A stretch of 64,000 nt of DNA from Streptomyces marinisediminis. GTDB lineage: Bacteria > Actinomycetota > Actinomycetes > Streptomycetales > Streptomycetaceae. The stretch is from NCBI RefSeq assembly GCF_026262575.1, contig NZ_JAPKFL010000003.1:186001-250000 (forward strand), in the 5' to 3' direction. Every line of letters begins with the position of its first letter. The stretch's first letter is position 1. Positions 9,680-19,400 of this stretch are shown piece after piece. A program made the translations under genes and the position numbers. The notes under the pieces are model-generated. The model saw nothing but the letters and a program-made list of their open reading frames with translations. It was not told where the DNA came from and did no database searches.

Positions 9680-10200
9680 TACAGCTCCTTGAAGTGGTCG
9701 AACGGCTCGCGGCAGGACGCGCAGCGGCGCAGTGCCTTGCAGGCGGTGGAGGAGAACCGGCTCAGCAGCGCGGTGTCGGCGGAGCCGCAGTTCGGGCAGC
9801 GGATGCCCAGCTCCAGCGGCACCGGGCCGTCGGCGCCGCGCCCCGGGCGCGGCGGTGCGATGCCCGCCTCGGCCAGCTTGCGGCGTCCCTCGGCGGTGAT
9901 GTCGTCGGTGGACCAGGGCGGCGCGAGGACGGTGCGCACGGCGACCTCCGCGACGCCGCCGCGCTCGCGCAGCACGCGCACCACGTCCTCGGCCATCGTC
10001 TCGATCGCCGGGCAGCCGGTGTACGTCGGCGTCAGCTCGACCTCGACGCGGTCCGGGCCCGTCGCCCGCACGGTGCGCAGCACGCCCAGCTCGGCGAGGC
10101 TGACCTGGGGCAGCTCCGGGTCGGGCACGGAGCCGGCCAGCGCGCGCAGCTCGGCCTCGCGCGCCGCAGCGCCGGTGGGGTGCGCGGGGCGCGCGCTCAC
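9679..10200 (-). CDS. paaD: PaaD, MIP18-type assembly factor of phenylacetyl-CoA epoxidase
   Basis: 173 aa. The MIP18/DUF59 domain is visible as PDPELPQVSLAELG and YTGCPAIETMAEDV; the C-terminus has a four-Cys zinc-ribbon-like segment (IRCPNCGSADT, then CKALRRCASCREPF). The family is thought to help mature the Fe-S or di-iron centres of the PaaABCE complex. GTG at 10200 makes a GTGA overlap with the paaC stop; a second GTG at 10203 is equally possible. Confidence 0.93.
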   Translation of the reverse strand: MSARPAHPTGAAAREAELRALAGSVPDPELPQVSLAELGVLRTVRATGPDRVEVELTPTYTGCPAIETMAEDVVRVLRERGGVAEVAVRTVLAPPWSTDDITAEGRRKLAEAGIAPPRPGRGADGPVPLELGIRCPNCGSADTALLSRFSSTACKALRRCASCREPFDHFKEL

Positions 10201-10928
10201 CACGACGCCCCGGGGTGGCTGCGGTGCAGGTGCTGCATCTCCGCGAGCAGGCGCCCGAACGGCTCGGTGTGCACGCCCTGCCGCCCCGCGCCGGCCGCCC
10301 ACGGCGAGGACTGCGGGCCCTCGGGCACACCGAGCGTGGCCCGGGTGACGACGCCGGTGACACCGGCGCGCCACGCGCTCTCCAGGGCGTCCCAGTCGAC
10401 GTCCAGGCCCTCCACCGGCTGCCACAGCTCGCCGGTGTAGCGCCACAGGGCGTCCAGCGCCGCCTGCATGCGCCGGTGGCTCTCCTCGGTGCCGTCGCCC
10501 AGGCGCAGCGTCCACTGCTCGGCGTGGTCGCGGTGGTAGGCGCACTCCTTGACCGCCTTGGCGGCGAGCGCGGCGATCGGCCCGGTGCCGCCCGCGAGCC
10601 GCCCGTACAGCAGCTCCTGCCAGGTGGAGAAGTAGAGCTGGCGGGCGATGGTGTGCGCGAAGTCCCCGTTCGGCCGCTCGACGAGCTGGACGTTGCGGAA
10701 GGCGCGCTCCTCGCGGCGGAACGCCAGCTCGTCCTCGTCCCCGCACAGGGACAGCAGGGCGCGGGCCTGGCCCAGCAGGTCGAGCGCGATGTTGGCGAGC
10801 GCGACCTCCTCCTCCAGCTCCGGGGCGTGCCCGGACCACTCGCCCAGCCGCTGGGCCAGGATCAGGGCGTCGTCGCCGAGCGCGAGGGCCGCGTGGTGCC
10901 CCGGGTTTCCCGGGCGGGCGCCGCTCAC
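10197..10928 (-). CDS. paaC: Phenylacetyl-CoA epoxidase structural subunit PaaC
   Basis: 243 aa ferritin-like helical subunit that pairs with catalytic PaaA. Recognisable stretches include LILAQRLGEWSGHAPELEEE, ANIALDLLGQARALL and KAVKECAYHRDHAEQW. As in the family, it has helix residues reminiscent of a metal site but is non-catalytic. GTG at 10928 overlaps the paaB stop (GTGA), keeping translational coupling through the operon. Confidence 0.95.
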   Translation of the reverse strand: MSGARPGNPGHHAALALGDDALILAQRLGEWSGHAPELEEEVALANIALDLLGQARALLSLCGDEDELAFRREERAFRNVQLVERPNGDFAHTIARQLYFSTWQELLYGRLAGGTGPIAALAAKAVKECAYHRDHAEQWTLRLGDGTEESHRRMQAALDALWRYTGELWQPVEGLDVDWDALESAWRAGVTGVVTRATLGVPEGPQSSPWAAGAGRQGVHTEPFGRLLAEMQHLHRSHPGASW

Positions 10929-11218
10929 AGGTTCTGCACCCCCTCGGGGACCTCGTAGAACGTCGGGTGCCGGTAGGGCTTGTCGGCGGCGGGCTCGAAG
11001 AACGGGTCCTTCTCGTCCGGCGAGGAGGCGGTGATCTGGGTGGAGGGCACGACCCACAGCGAGACGCCCTCGCCGCGCCGGGTGTAGAGGTCCCGCGCGT
11101 TGCGCAGGGCCATGGTGGCGTCCGGGGCGTGCAGGCTCCCGGCGTGGGTGTGCGACAGGCCGCGGCGGCCGCGCACGAAGACCTCCCACAGTGGCCAGTC
11201 CGTCCGGCTCTCGCTCAC
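10925..11218 (-). CDS. paaB: Phenylacetyl-CoA epoxidase subunit PaaB
   Basis: 97 aa, the normal size. [19 protein letters not shown] and [20 protein letters not shown] are hallmark PaaB segments, ending near [11 protein letters not shown]. PaaB bridges PaaAC heterodimers in the epoxidase. GTG at 11218 overlaps the paaA stop (GTGA). Confidence 0.96.
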   Translation of the reverse strand: MSESRTDWPLWEVFVRGRRGLSHTHAGSLHAPDATMALRNARDLYTRRGEGVSLWVVPSTQITASSPDEKDPFFEPAADKPYRHPTFYEVPEGVQNL

Positions 11219-12204
11219 GCCGCCGCTCCGTTCCGCTCCGCGCCCTGGTGGGCGGTGTGCTTGTCCGCGTACGCCGATGCCGCCGCGCGCACCCAGGCGC
11301 CCTCCTCGTGGGCGCGGCGCCGCTGGCCGATCCGCTGCTCGTTGCACGGGCCGTTGCCCTGGAGCACCTGCTTGAACTCGGCCCAGTCGATCGGGCCGTG
11401 GTCGTAGTGGCCGCGCTCGGCGTTCCAGCGCAGCTCCGGGTCCGGCAGCGTCAGGCCCAGGGACTCGGCCTGCGGGACGCAGATGTCCACGAAGCGCTGG
11501 CGCAGCTCGTCGTTGGAGTGCCGCTTGATCTTCCACGCCATGGACTGCGCCGAGTGCGCGGACTCGTCGTCCGGCGGGCCGAACATCATCAGCGACGGCC
11601 ACCACCAGCGGTCCACCGCGTCCTGCGCCATCGCGCGCTGGGCCGGGGTGCCGCGCGTCAGGGCGAGCAGCAGCTCGTAGCCCTGGCGCTGGTGGAAGGA
11701 CTCCTCCTTGCAGACGCGGACCATCGCGCGCGCGTACGGCCCGTAGGAGCACCGGCACAGCGGGACCTGGTTGGTGATCGCCGCGCCGTCCACCAGCCAG
11801 CCGATCGCGCCCACGTCGGCCCAGGTGAGGGTCGGGTAGTTGAAGATCGACGAGTACTTCTGGCGCCCGGTGTGCAGCTTGTCCAGCAGCTCGTCCCGGC
11901 TGGCGCCCAGCGTCTCGGCGGCGCTGTAGAGGTAGAGGCCGTGGCCCGCCTCGTCCTGCACCTTCGCCAGCAGGATCGCCTTGCGCCGCAGCGAGGGCGC
12001 GCGGGAGATCCAGTTCGCCTCGGGCTGCATGCCGATGATCTCGGAGTGCGCGTGCTGGGCGATCTGCCGCACGAGGGTGGCGCGGTAGGCGTCGGGCATC
12101 CAGTCCCGCGGCTCGATGCGCTCCTCGGCGGCGACGGCCGCGTCGAAGGCGGCCGCGCGGGCGTCGTCGTGGGCGGCGTCCCGCTCCGGCAGCGTTGTCG
12201 TCAT
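11215..12204 (-). CDS. paaA: Phenylacetyl-CoA 1,2-epoxidase catalytic subunit PaaA
   Basis: 329 aa di-iron oxygenase subunit that epoxidises the ring of phenylacetyl-CoA, the committed step of aerobic phenylacetate degradation. Iron-ligand helices are visible in [13 protein letters not shown] (ExxH type) and [15 protein letters not shown]. First gene of the operon: ATG at 12204 follows GGAGGGG at good spacing. The upstream region carries a PaaR-type palindrome at 12267-12280, so phenylacetyl-CoA-relieved repression is expected. Downstream paaB, C, D, E all overlap end to start. Confidence 0.97.
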   Translation of the reverse strand: MTTTLPERDAAHDDARAAAFDAAVAAEERIEPRDWMPDAYRATLVRQIAQHAHSEIIGMQPEANWISRAPSLRRKAILLAKVQDEAGHGLYLYSAAETLGASRDELLDKLHTGRQKYSSIFNYPTLTWADVGAIGWLVDGAAITNQVPLCRCSYGPYARAMVRVCKEESFHQRQGYELLLALTRGTPAQRAMAQDAVDRWWWPSLMMFGPPDDESAHSAQSMAWKIKRHSNDELRQRFVDICVPQAESLGLTLPDPELRWNAERGHYDHGPIDWAEFKQVLQGNGPCNEQRIGQRRRAHEEGAWVRAAASAYADKHTAHQGAERNGAAA

Positions 12205-12266
12205 CCGTGAACCCCTCCGTGGGAGTGGCGTGGGAGTGGCGTGGACCTGCCCCGACCACCCGACCG

Positions 12267-12280
12267 ACCGATCGTTCGGT
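12267..12280. promoter_or_regulatory. PaaR-type operator upstream of paaA
   Basis: ACCGATCGTTCGGT is the reverse complement of the sequence at 37431-37444 (ACCGAACGATCGGT). It lies 63 bases upstream of the paaA start. The ACCGNNCGNNCGGT core matches the PaaR box of Corynebacterium as I recall it. The TetR gene at 39109 is the likely cognate repressor. Confidence 0.75.
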
Positions 12281-12373
12281 TCAATGGTGTCCGGACCGCA
12301 ACCGGGTGTCAAGGCGGGGCGCGGGGCGGACGCCTTAACCTCTTGGGGAGCGAGCTGAGGGAACGGGGACGGC

Positions 12374-13342
12374 ATGCAGTCGAACGAACCGCCGGCGCCG
12401 CGGACGCCGTCGGCTCCGCCGCCGGGTGCGGAGCGCGCGGACGCGCACGGGGCGCCGGACGGGCCGGAGGCCCCCGACGGCCCCCGTCCCCCGGCCGACC
12501 GCCCCGCCCCGACCGGCCCGCCCGCCCCGCGCGCCGGCGGCACCGCGGACGCTCCGGCCCGCCCGGCCCCCGGCGGCGCCGGGCGGGCCGGGCACGGCGG
12601 GCACGGTGAGGACGCCGCAGACGCCGGAGACGGCAGGCACGCCGGGCACGCCGGGCACGCCGGGCACGGTGAGGAGGACGGGGGCGAGGTCGGGGCGGCG
12701 CGGGTGCTGGCGCTGCCGACCGGGGCCAAGGTGGTGCTGGTGGGGGTGGCGGCCGCCGTGGCGGTGGCCGTCGCCGCGCACCTGGGCGCCGTCTTCCTGC
12801 ACGTCGCGCCGTCCAACACCGTCAGCCGCCAGTACGACGAGCAGATAGACGACTACATCTATCCGGAGTTCGAGCAGAACTGGAAGCTGTTCGCCCCCAA
12901 CCCGCTGCAGCAGAACGTCGCCGTCCACGCCCGGGCCGAGGTCCGCGCGGAGGACGGCGGCGTCCGGCAGACGGGCTGGGTGAACCTCACGGCCGTGGAC
13001 GTCGAGCACATCCGCGGCAACCCCTTCCCCAGCCACATCGCCCAGAACGGGCTGCGCCGCGCCTGGGACCTCTACCTCGGCTCGCACGACGACGACGAGC
13101 GGCCGACCGGCTACCGGGGCGAGCTGTCCGAGTCCTACCTCAAGCGCATCGCGCTGCCGCGCCTGCGGCCCGAGCTGGCGGACCCGGGCACCGAGCGGGT
13201 GGTCCGCGTCCAGTTCCGGTCGGTCCGCCGGACCGTCGAGCCGCCGCCGTGGAGCAACGAGAGCGCCGACACCGAACCCCGCTACCGGGTGCTGCCCTGG
13301 TGGCCGGTGGACGAAGCGGACACCCCGGAGGCCGCCCGATGA
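12374..13342 (+). CDS. DUF5819 family membrane-anchored protein
   Basis: 322 aa. The first ~115 residues are Pro/Ala/Gly-rich, with a short His-Ala-Gly repeat ([10 protein letters not shown]) encoded by a 9-base DNA repeat. One membrane helix follows ([20 protein letters not shown]), then an extracytoplasmic domain with the DUF5819 signature [19 protein letters not shown]. The stop overlaps the next ATG (ATGA), so it is co-translated with an HTTM-domain protein, a recurrent Streptomyces pair. Biochemical function unknown; a secreted-face partner of the HTTM protein is an inference from coupling. Confidence 0.8.
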   Translation: MQSNEPPAPRTPSAPPPGAERADAHGAPDGPEAPDGPRPPADRPAPTGPPAPRAGGTADAPARPAPGGAGRAGHGGHGEDAADAGDGRHAGHAGHAGHGEEDGGEVGAARVLALPTGAKVVLVGVAAAVAVAVAAHLGAVFLHVAPSNTVSRQYDEQIDDYIYPEFEQNWKLFAPNPLQQNVAVHARAEVRAEDGGVRQTGWVNLTAVDVEHIRGNPFPSHIAQNGLRRAWDLYLGSHDDDERPTGYRGELSESYLKRIALPRLRPELADPGTERVVRVQFRSVRRTVEPPPWSNESADTEPRYRVLPWWPVDEADTPEAAR

Positions 13343-14697
13343 CGCCCGCACCCGTCCGCGCGCCCCGGGCCCCGGCCCGCGCCCGGCTCACCGCCCGCCT
13401 CGACCGGGCGCTCGTGCGGGGCTTCCTGCGCGTCACCGGCTCCGCGCTCGGCCCGTACCAGACGGCGGTCGTGCGCATCGGCTTCGCCGCGACCTGGCTG
13501 TTCTTCCTGCTCCGCGAGTTCCCGCACCGGCACGAGCTGTACGGTCCCGACTCGCCCTGGCACTTCACGCTCGCCGAGCGGCTGATCGACGGGAACGACG
13601 CGTTCACCGTGCTGATGTGGTCGGGCAGCGCGCTGTGGTTCGAGTTCGTCTACGCCTTCGCCGCGCTGGCCGCGTTCGGCCTGCTGGTGGGCTGGCGCAC
13701 GCGCACCCTGTCGGTGTTCTTCCTGATCGGCGTGTTGTCGTTGCAGAACCGCAGCGTCTTCATGGGCGACGGCGGCGACAACGTCATCCACCTGATGGCG
13801 CTCTACCTCGTGCTGACCCGGTGCGGCCGGGTGTGGTCGCTGGACGCGCGCCGGGAGCGCCGGGAGCGCCGTGCGGGCGCGCCGGGCGCGGACGCCACCG
13901 GTGTGGTGCTGGCCGCCGCCACCGGCCTCGCCCTCGTGGCCACCGCCGCCCTCGGCCTGCTGTCGCCGGGCTGGACCGCGTTCTTCGCCGCGCTGTGGCT
14001 CGGGCACGCGGCGTGGTGGGCGGTGCGCCGCTTCGGCGGGGCGTCCTGGCGCACGGCGCTGGCCGCCCTGGGCAACCTGCTGCACAACGGCACGCTGCTG
14101 GTGATCATGGCCGAGGTGTGCCTGATCTACGCCACCGCCGGGTGGTACAAGGTGCAGGGCTCGCGCTGGCAGGACGGCACGGCCGTTTACTACCCGCTGC
14201 ACCTGGACTACTTCACGCCCTGGCCCGCGCTCTCGGAGCTGCTGGGCGGCAGCGGCGTGCTGGTCATGCTGATCACCTACGCCACGGTGATCACCCAGGT
14301 GGCGTTCCCGTTCACCGTCTTCAACCGCCGCATCAAGAACGTCCTGCTCGTGGTGATGATGCTGGAGCACGCCTCCATCGCCGTCGTCCTCGGCCTGCCG
14401 TTCTTCTCGCTCGCCATGATCGCCGCCGACGCGGTCTTCCTGCCCACGGCCTTCCTGCTCTGGCTCGGCGCCCGCTTCCGGCGACGGCCCCGCACCCCGG
14501 CGGCCGAGCGGCCGGCCGGGTCGCCCGCCACGACGGCTCCCGGGGCGCTCTCGGGGCCGCCCGCCGGAACGGACGCCGAGCGGCCCGCCGGGACACCCGC
14601 CGGGCCGCCCGCCGTGCCCGGGCAGCGCCCGGCCGCGGAGCCCCGGCCGGGCGAGCCCGCGCGCCCCGCCCCACCCGGGGGCAACTCTCCGCGCTGA
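13339..14697 (+). CDS. HTTM-domain polytopic membrane protein
   Basis: 452 aa. Multiple membrane helices match the HTTM (vitamin K gamma-carboxylase-like) fold, for example RIGFAATWLFFLL, NVIHLMALYLVLTRC, ICAT-like segment EVCLIYATAGWYKVQGSRW, and YATVITQVAFPF. FMGDGGDN is a charged loop typical of the family. HTTM proteins are related to vitamin K-dependent gamma-glutamyl carboxylase, but most bacterial members have no proven reaction. The C-terminal ~80 residues are Pro/Ala-rich and probably disordered. It is translationally coupled to the DUF5819 gene. Confidence 0.82.
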   Translation: MTPAPVRAPRAPARARLTARLDRALVRGFLRVTGSALGPYQTAVVRIGFAATWLFFLLREFPHRHELYGPDSPWHFTLAERLIDGNDAFTVLMWSGSALWFEFVYAFAALAAFGLLVGWRTRTLSVFFLIGVLSLQNRSVFMGDGGDNVIHLMALYLVLTRCGRVWSLDARRERRERRAGAPGADATGVVLAAATGLALVATAALGLLSPGWTAFFAALWLGHAAWWAVRRFGGASWRTALAALGNLLHNGTLLVIMAEVCLIYATAGWYKVQGSRWQDGTAVYYPLHLDYFTPWPALSELLGGSGVLVMLITYATVITQVAFPFTVFNRRIKNVLLVVMMLEHASIAVVLGLPFFSLAMIAADAVFLPTAFLLWLGARFRRRPRTPAAERPAGSPATTAPGALSGPPAGTDAERPAGTPAGPPAVPGQRPAAEPRPGEPARPAPPGGNSPR

Positions 14698-14724
14698 GCG
14701 GGGACTTGCCCGGTGGTGCGCGGC

Positions 14725-14730
14725 TAGACT
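14725..14730 (+). promoter_or_regulatory. -10 box before the SLOG-like gene
   Basis: TAGACT lies eight bases before the ATG at 14739, giving no leader or one or two bases. No SD is visible. Confidence 0.4.
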
Positions 14731-14738
14731 GCGCCGCC

Positions 14739-15911
14739 ATGACCTCCTCGCAGCGAGCCCGGCCGCTCATCGCGGTCGTGGGCAGCGTCCACACCGGCCG
14801 CACGTACGCGCCGCCGCTGCGGGACGCCGCCCGCGGTCCGGAGGCGTGCCGCCTGCTGGGGCGGGAGCTGGCCCGTGCGGGCTGCGACCTCGCGGTGTTC
14901 TCCAGCAAGCCGACCTACATCGAGGCCGACGTCGTCGCCGGGTACGCCGAGGGCGCCGGGGCGGGATCCCCGGGGCGGGTCGTCGCGTTCCCGCCCCGGC
15001 ACCGCTCGGTGCGGTTCGCGGTGCCCGAGGGCGCCCACGTCGCCTTCGAGACGCGGCGCGACACCAGTGGCGAGTGGGAGGTGGCCTTCTACCGCACGCT
15101 GCTGGAGTGCGACGGTGTGCTGCTGGTCGGCGGCGGCCAGTCCACCCGGGTCGCGGGCATCGTCGCGCTCGCGCAGCGCATCCCGGTGCTGCCCGTGGCC
15201 GCCTTCGGCGGGGGCGCGAGCCAGGTGTGGATCAATCTCGACAGGGTGCGCAACGACACCGGCGACGCGGACATCGCGCTGCTGGGCGACGACTGGTCGT
15301 CCGCCGCCGCGCCCGAGCTGGTCGGCTGCCTGCTCGCGCAGCGCGAGCGCCGGGCGCTCAAGGAGCGCGCGGCGGAGCGGACGGCGCGCGCGGGGGCCCG
15401 GTGGGCGGCGACCGGGCTGGCGGTGGCGGTGGCGTGCCTGGTCGCGGGGGTGGTGGCGCTGGTCACCGCGGGCGGCCCCGGGCCCGCTTCGGCCTCCGGT
15501 CTCACGGTGCTGGTCGGGGCCCCGCTGCTGGCGGCGGTGGCGGGCGCGATCATCCGGCACTCCTTCGAGCCGGAGTCCCGCTGGGGGCAGGCGGCGATCC
15601 GGGGGCTGGGGGCCGGGCTCGTCACCGTCCTGCTGTACTTCGCCTCCCAGCTCCTGACCGTGCCGACCCTGCTGGACGCCCTGGACGTGCGCAGGCTGCT
15701 GTTCTTCACCCTGCCGCTCGGGTTCAGCGCCGGGTTCACCTTCGACCTGGTGTTCGAGCGCCTGCGCGCGGGAGCCGTCGTCGTCCCGGCACCCGGTGCC
15801 GAGCCGCAGCAGCCCGCCGCCTCCGGCGCGCCGCCGGGGGAGGCCGGTGCGCCCGGCGGCGTCCCCGCGCCCGCATCCTCCGCCGACCAGCCCAGCGGAA
15901 CACCACGCTGA
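14739..15911 (+). CDS. SLOG-like Rossmann protein with C-terminal membrane helices
   Basis: 390 aa. Residues 1-190 look like a SLOG/TIR-related nucleotide-sensing Rossmann domain: IAVVGSVHTGR, EACRLLGRELARAGCDLAVF, and the glycine-rich turn DGVLLVGGGQSTRVAG near 124-139. A short charged linker leads to about four hydrophobic helices between residues 220 and 340 (for example GLAVAVACLVAGVVALVTAG and VTVLLYFASQLL), then a Pro/Ala-rich tail. SLOG plus membrane segments is an architecture described for nucleotide-activated conflict systems, where the SLOG part would sense a nucleotide and the helices act as effector. Assignment is by eye; the neighbouring island supports it. Confidence 0.6.
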   Translation: MTSSQRARPLIAVVGSVHTGRTYAPPLRDAARGPEACRLLGRELARAGCDLAVFSSKPTYIEADVVAGYAEGAGAGSPGRVVAFPPRHRSVRFAVPEGAHVAFETRRDTSGEWEVAFYRTLLECDGVLLVGGGQSTRVAGIVALAQRIPVLPVAAFGGGASQVWINLDRVRNDTGDADIALLGDDWSSAAAPELVGCLLAQRERRALKERAAERTARAGARWAATGLAVAVACLVAGVVALVTAGGPGPASASGLTVLVGAPLLAAVAGAIIRHSFEPESRWGQAAIRGLGAGLVTVLLYFASQLLTVPTLLDALDVRRLLFFTLPLGFSAGFTFDLVFERLRAGAVVVPAPGAEPQQPAASGAPPGEAGAPGGVPAPASSADQPSGTPR

Positions 15912-15926
15912 TGTGCGCGGCGACGC

Positions 15927-15932
15927 TACGCT
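15927..15932 (+). promoter_or_regulatory. -10 box, probable leaderless gene at 15939
   Basis: TACGCT six bases before the ATG at 15939, no SD. Confidence 0.5.
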
Positions 15933-15938
15933 CGGCCG

Positions 15939-16481
15939 ATGAGCGGGTATGCACTCACCGGGGGAGCGCACGACGGGGGCGGGGTCCGTGCCGTCGCTCG
16001 GCACGGGCGTGAGGAGGGGGTGTGGCCCATGGTCTCGGTCGCGTTGCTCGTGCAGGCCGCCATCGACGCCGCCGAGGGTGACGAGGAGCGCTGGGAGCGG
16101 CTCCTGGCCGTGGCGCACCTCCCCGACGCCGTCGCGCTCGCCTCGGGGGCGGCGCTTCCCGGCGGCGTGGCCGAACTGCTCCGGCTGGGCGAGGACCCGT
16201 ACGACCTGACCCGCGCCGAGGAGGCGTTCGCCCGGCTGGCCGAGCGGGCCGTGGCCGATCCGGCGTTCGGTGGGCGGCTGGCCCAGTGGTCCGCCGACGC
16301 CCGCGCCCGGCCCGGCGTCGAGCCGCGCGGTCCGGCCCGGGACGGCGGCCCCGAGGCGCGCGGAGCCGTCTTCGCCAACAGCGTGTTCAGCGGCGGCGTC
16401 GTCCAGGGCGGGCTGCACGTCGGCGTCGGGTTCACCGTCTACAACTCGCCCGCCTCCCCGCGGGCGGGCGGCGCGGACTGA
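15939..16481 (+). CDS. Small protein with C-terminal amyloid-signalling-like motif
   Basis: 180 aa, no family recognised for the body. Residues about 30-120 are helical and acidic (LVQAAIDAAEGDEERWERLL, DPYDLTRAEEAFARL). Residues about 147-165 read NSVFSGGVVQGGLHVGVGF, which resembles the N..(V)SG..VQ.G..HGG amyloid-type motifs seen on bacterial NLR/STAND proteins and their partners. This suggests prion-like nucleation with an immune NTPase, but it is an inference from pattern. The last 43 bases overlap, tail to tail, the 3' end of the NTPase-TPR gene on the other strand. Confidence 0.5.
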   Translation: MSGYALTGGAHDGGGVRAVARHGREEGVWPMVSVALLVQAAIDAAEGDEERWERLLAVAHLPDAVALASGAALPGGVAELLRLGEDPYDLTRAEEAFARLAERAVADPAFGGRLAQWSADARARPGVEPRGPARDGGPEARGAVFANSVFSGGVVQGGLHVGVGFTVYNSPASPRAGGAD

Positions 16482-19400
16482 CCTCCCGGGCCCGCGCGGT
16501 CGCCCGCGGGGCCCGCCCCGGTGTGCCCGCCGGCCTCCGTGCCGGTGTCGGCGCCGTCGTCCTCCAGCGCCGTGCCCGTGGCCTCGCCCGTGCTCTCGCC
16601 CGCGTCCTCGCCGTCGTCCTCCAGAGCCGCGCCGGTGTCCACGTCGTGGCCCCGGCGGGCCCGCAGCGCCTCCCGCAGCGTCTGCCGCGCCCGCGCCTCG
16701 CGGCCCAGCGTGGAGAGGACGTCGCTGAGCAGCAGCAGCGCCCCGGCCAGCCCGGACCGGTTCTGCACGAGCTGGAACGCCCGGACGCTGGCCCGCAGGG
16801 CCGTCAGCGCGGCGGGCCCGTCGTCGGAGGACAGCCGGGCCTTGGCCAGCGCGTAGAGCGCCTGCGCGCGCTGGGCGGTGTTGCCCAGTTCGGCGTGGCG
16901 CTCGGCGCTCTCGCGCAGCAGCGGTACGGCCAGGGCGTGCTCGCCGCGGGCCAGCCGGGCCAGCCCCAGGTTGTGCACCGCCTGCGCGTGCGCCGCGGCG
17001 TCGCCCGCCTCGGCGAGCTGCGGCACGGCGGTCTCCAGGACGGCGACGACGTCGTCCCAGCGGGCCAGGCGGCGCAGCGCGTTGCCGAGGTTGCTGCGCG
17101 ACTGGGCGGCGGCGTGCGGGTCGCCGCTCTGGGCGTGGAGCTGCTGGGCGGCCTCGAACACCACCGTGGCCTCCTCGTCCGCCCCGGCCTCCAGCAGTGC
17201 CACCCCGTGGTCGTTGAACGCCTGCGCGGCCTCCCGTTCCATCCCCAGCCCCTGGTACAGCCGCGCGGCGGTGTCCAGGTGGGCGGCGGCCTCCGCGAAC
17301 TGCGAGCGGGCCATGTGCGCCAGCGCGACGCTCCGGCGGACGTCGGCCTCGCCGCGCGCGTCGCCGTCGGCACGGTAGCCGGTGAGCGCCCGGTCCAGGG
17401 CGGCCAGCGCGTCGTCGGTGCGGCCGGTCTCCAGGAGCACGGTGCCCAGGTTCTGTTCGTGCCGGGCGCGTTCGCGGCCGCCGGTGTCGGTGACGCGCGC
17501 GGTGCGCACCGCCTCCTGGAGCTTCTCGACCGCCTCCTCCCGGCGCCCCAGCCGGTACAGGGCGGCGCCCAGGTTGCTGAGCACCTGCACGGCGGTGACG
17601 GTGCGGTGCCGGCCCACGTCGCGCAGCCGGGTGTCGGCCTCGGCGAGCACGGTGGCGGCCTCCTCGGCGCGGTCGGCGACGAGCAGGGTCGCGCCGAGGT
17701 TGCCGAGCATCTGCGCGTAGGCGGGGTCGTCGCCCTGCTGGATGTGCAGGGTGGCCGCGTCGTCGAGCGCGGCGAGCGCGGCGGCGAAGTCCCCGGTGCG
17801 GGCCATGGCCACGGCGAAGTTGTGCAGCGCCGCGACGCGGGTGAGCTGGTCGTCGTTCTCCTCGGCCCAGGCGAGCACGGGGCGCATGACCCGCAGCAGG
17901 TCGGTGAAGCAGCGCCGTTCGGTGAGGAACTCGGCCAGCGCGAGTGCGATCCGGTTGGCGGCCTCGGCCTCGCCGGCGGCCAGCAGCGCGGGCACCGTGT
18001 CCACCAGGCACACCCGTTCCTCGGCCAGCCACGCCGCCGCCTCGACGGCGGAGGCGAAGGGGGCCCCGGGCTCCCCGGGGCGGCCGCGCAGCAGCTCGTC
18101 GGCCTGCGTGACGCGGCCTTGGAGGTAGCGCGCCAGCCGCCGCAGCGCGGCGTCGCGGCCGTCCTCGCCGACGTGGTCCTGGCCGACCGCGTCCGCGTAG
18201 AGCCGCTCCACGGGGTGGAGCCGCCAGCGCTCGGGCGCGGCGCCCGGCCCCAGGAGGTGGACGGTGGCCAGCGCGCGCAGCGTGCGGGCGGTGGTGCGCG
18301 GGGTCTCGCCGAGCACGACGGCGGCGGTGGCCACGGAGAAGTCCGGGCCCGGCAGCAGGGAGAGCAGCCGGAAGGCCCGCGCCTGGGCCGCGCCGAGCCC
18401 GCGGTACACCGGCTCCAGCGTCCGGCGCAGGTGGCGCAGGGGCGTACCGGAGCGCTCGTACCGCTCGGCCAGTGCGCCGGGGGAGGTCTCCGGCTCGTCG
18501 GCCAGGGCGCCGGCCGCCAGCAGCAGGAGCGTGGGGGTCTGGCCGCAGGCGTGGGCCAGCCGCCGCGCCCCGGCCGCGTCCCGCGCGATGCGCTGGTCGT
18601 CCGGGCGGAGCGCCGCGAGGGCCGAGGCGAGGGCCGCCACCGCCGCCTCCTCCGCCAGCGGGCCGAGCGTCACCGTCGCCCCGGTGGCCGGGGCCCGGCG
18701 CCGGGTGGCGAGGACCGCCACGCCCGGTCCGGCACCGCGCGCCGCCTGTCCCCGGCGCCCCGCCTCGTCCACCAGGAGCAGCACGCGGCGGCGGCCGTGG
18801 CCGGTGGCGCGCAGCATCAGGGACAGGTACAGCTCCTCCCGCGCCCCCTCCTCGGCGGGGTGCCGGTCGGCCGGTACGCCCAGCGCCGTGAGCAGGCCGG
18901 GCCAGGGGGACGGCGCCCGGTCGGGCCGGACGTAGAGGACGCCGCCGGGGAACAGGCCGCGCCGGCGCGCGGCGTGGGCCACGTCCACCGCGAGCGCGGT
19001 CTTCCCCGAGCCGGGCAGGCCGGTGATGGTCGCGTGCGGTTCGTCGGCGCGCCGGAGCGCCTCCAGCAGCGCCTCGCGCTCCGCCTCGCGTCCGGCGAAG
19101 TGCGGCTGCCGCCGCGGGAGTCCGCTGCGGACGACCGCCTTGTGCCGGGGCGTGCCCGCCATCAGGCGCTGGACGTGCCGGTCCGCCCGGTCCGGGCCGA
19201 ACCCGGTGGGCTGGCCCAGGTGGGTCGCGCGGCCGAGCAGGTCCGCGGCCCAGAAGCGGGGGGCCCGGGTGAGGGCCTCGGCGGTGGCCAGCAGCAGCAC
19301 CGGGGCCCGGGTGACGTCGGTGAGCAGCTCCACCAGGGACCGGGCGGTGTCCTCGCCCGCCCGCTCGTCGTCCAGCAGCAGGTGCAGGTCGTCCAGCCAC

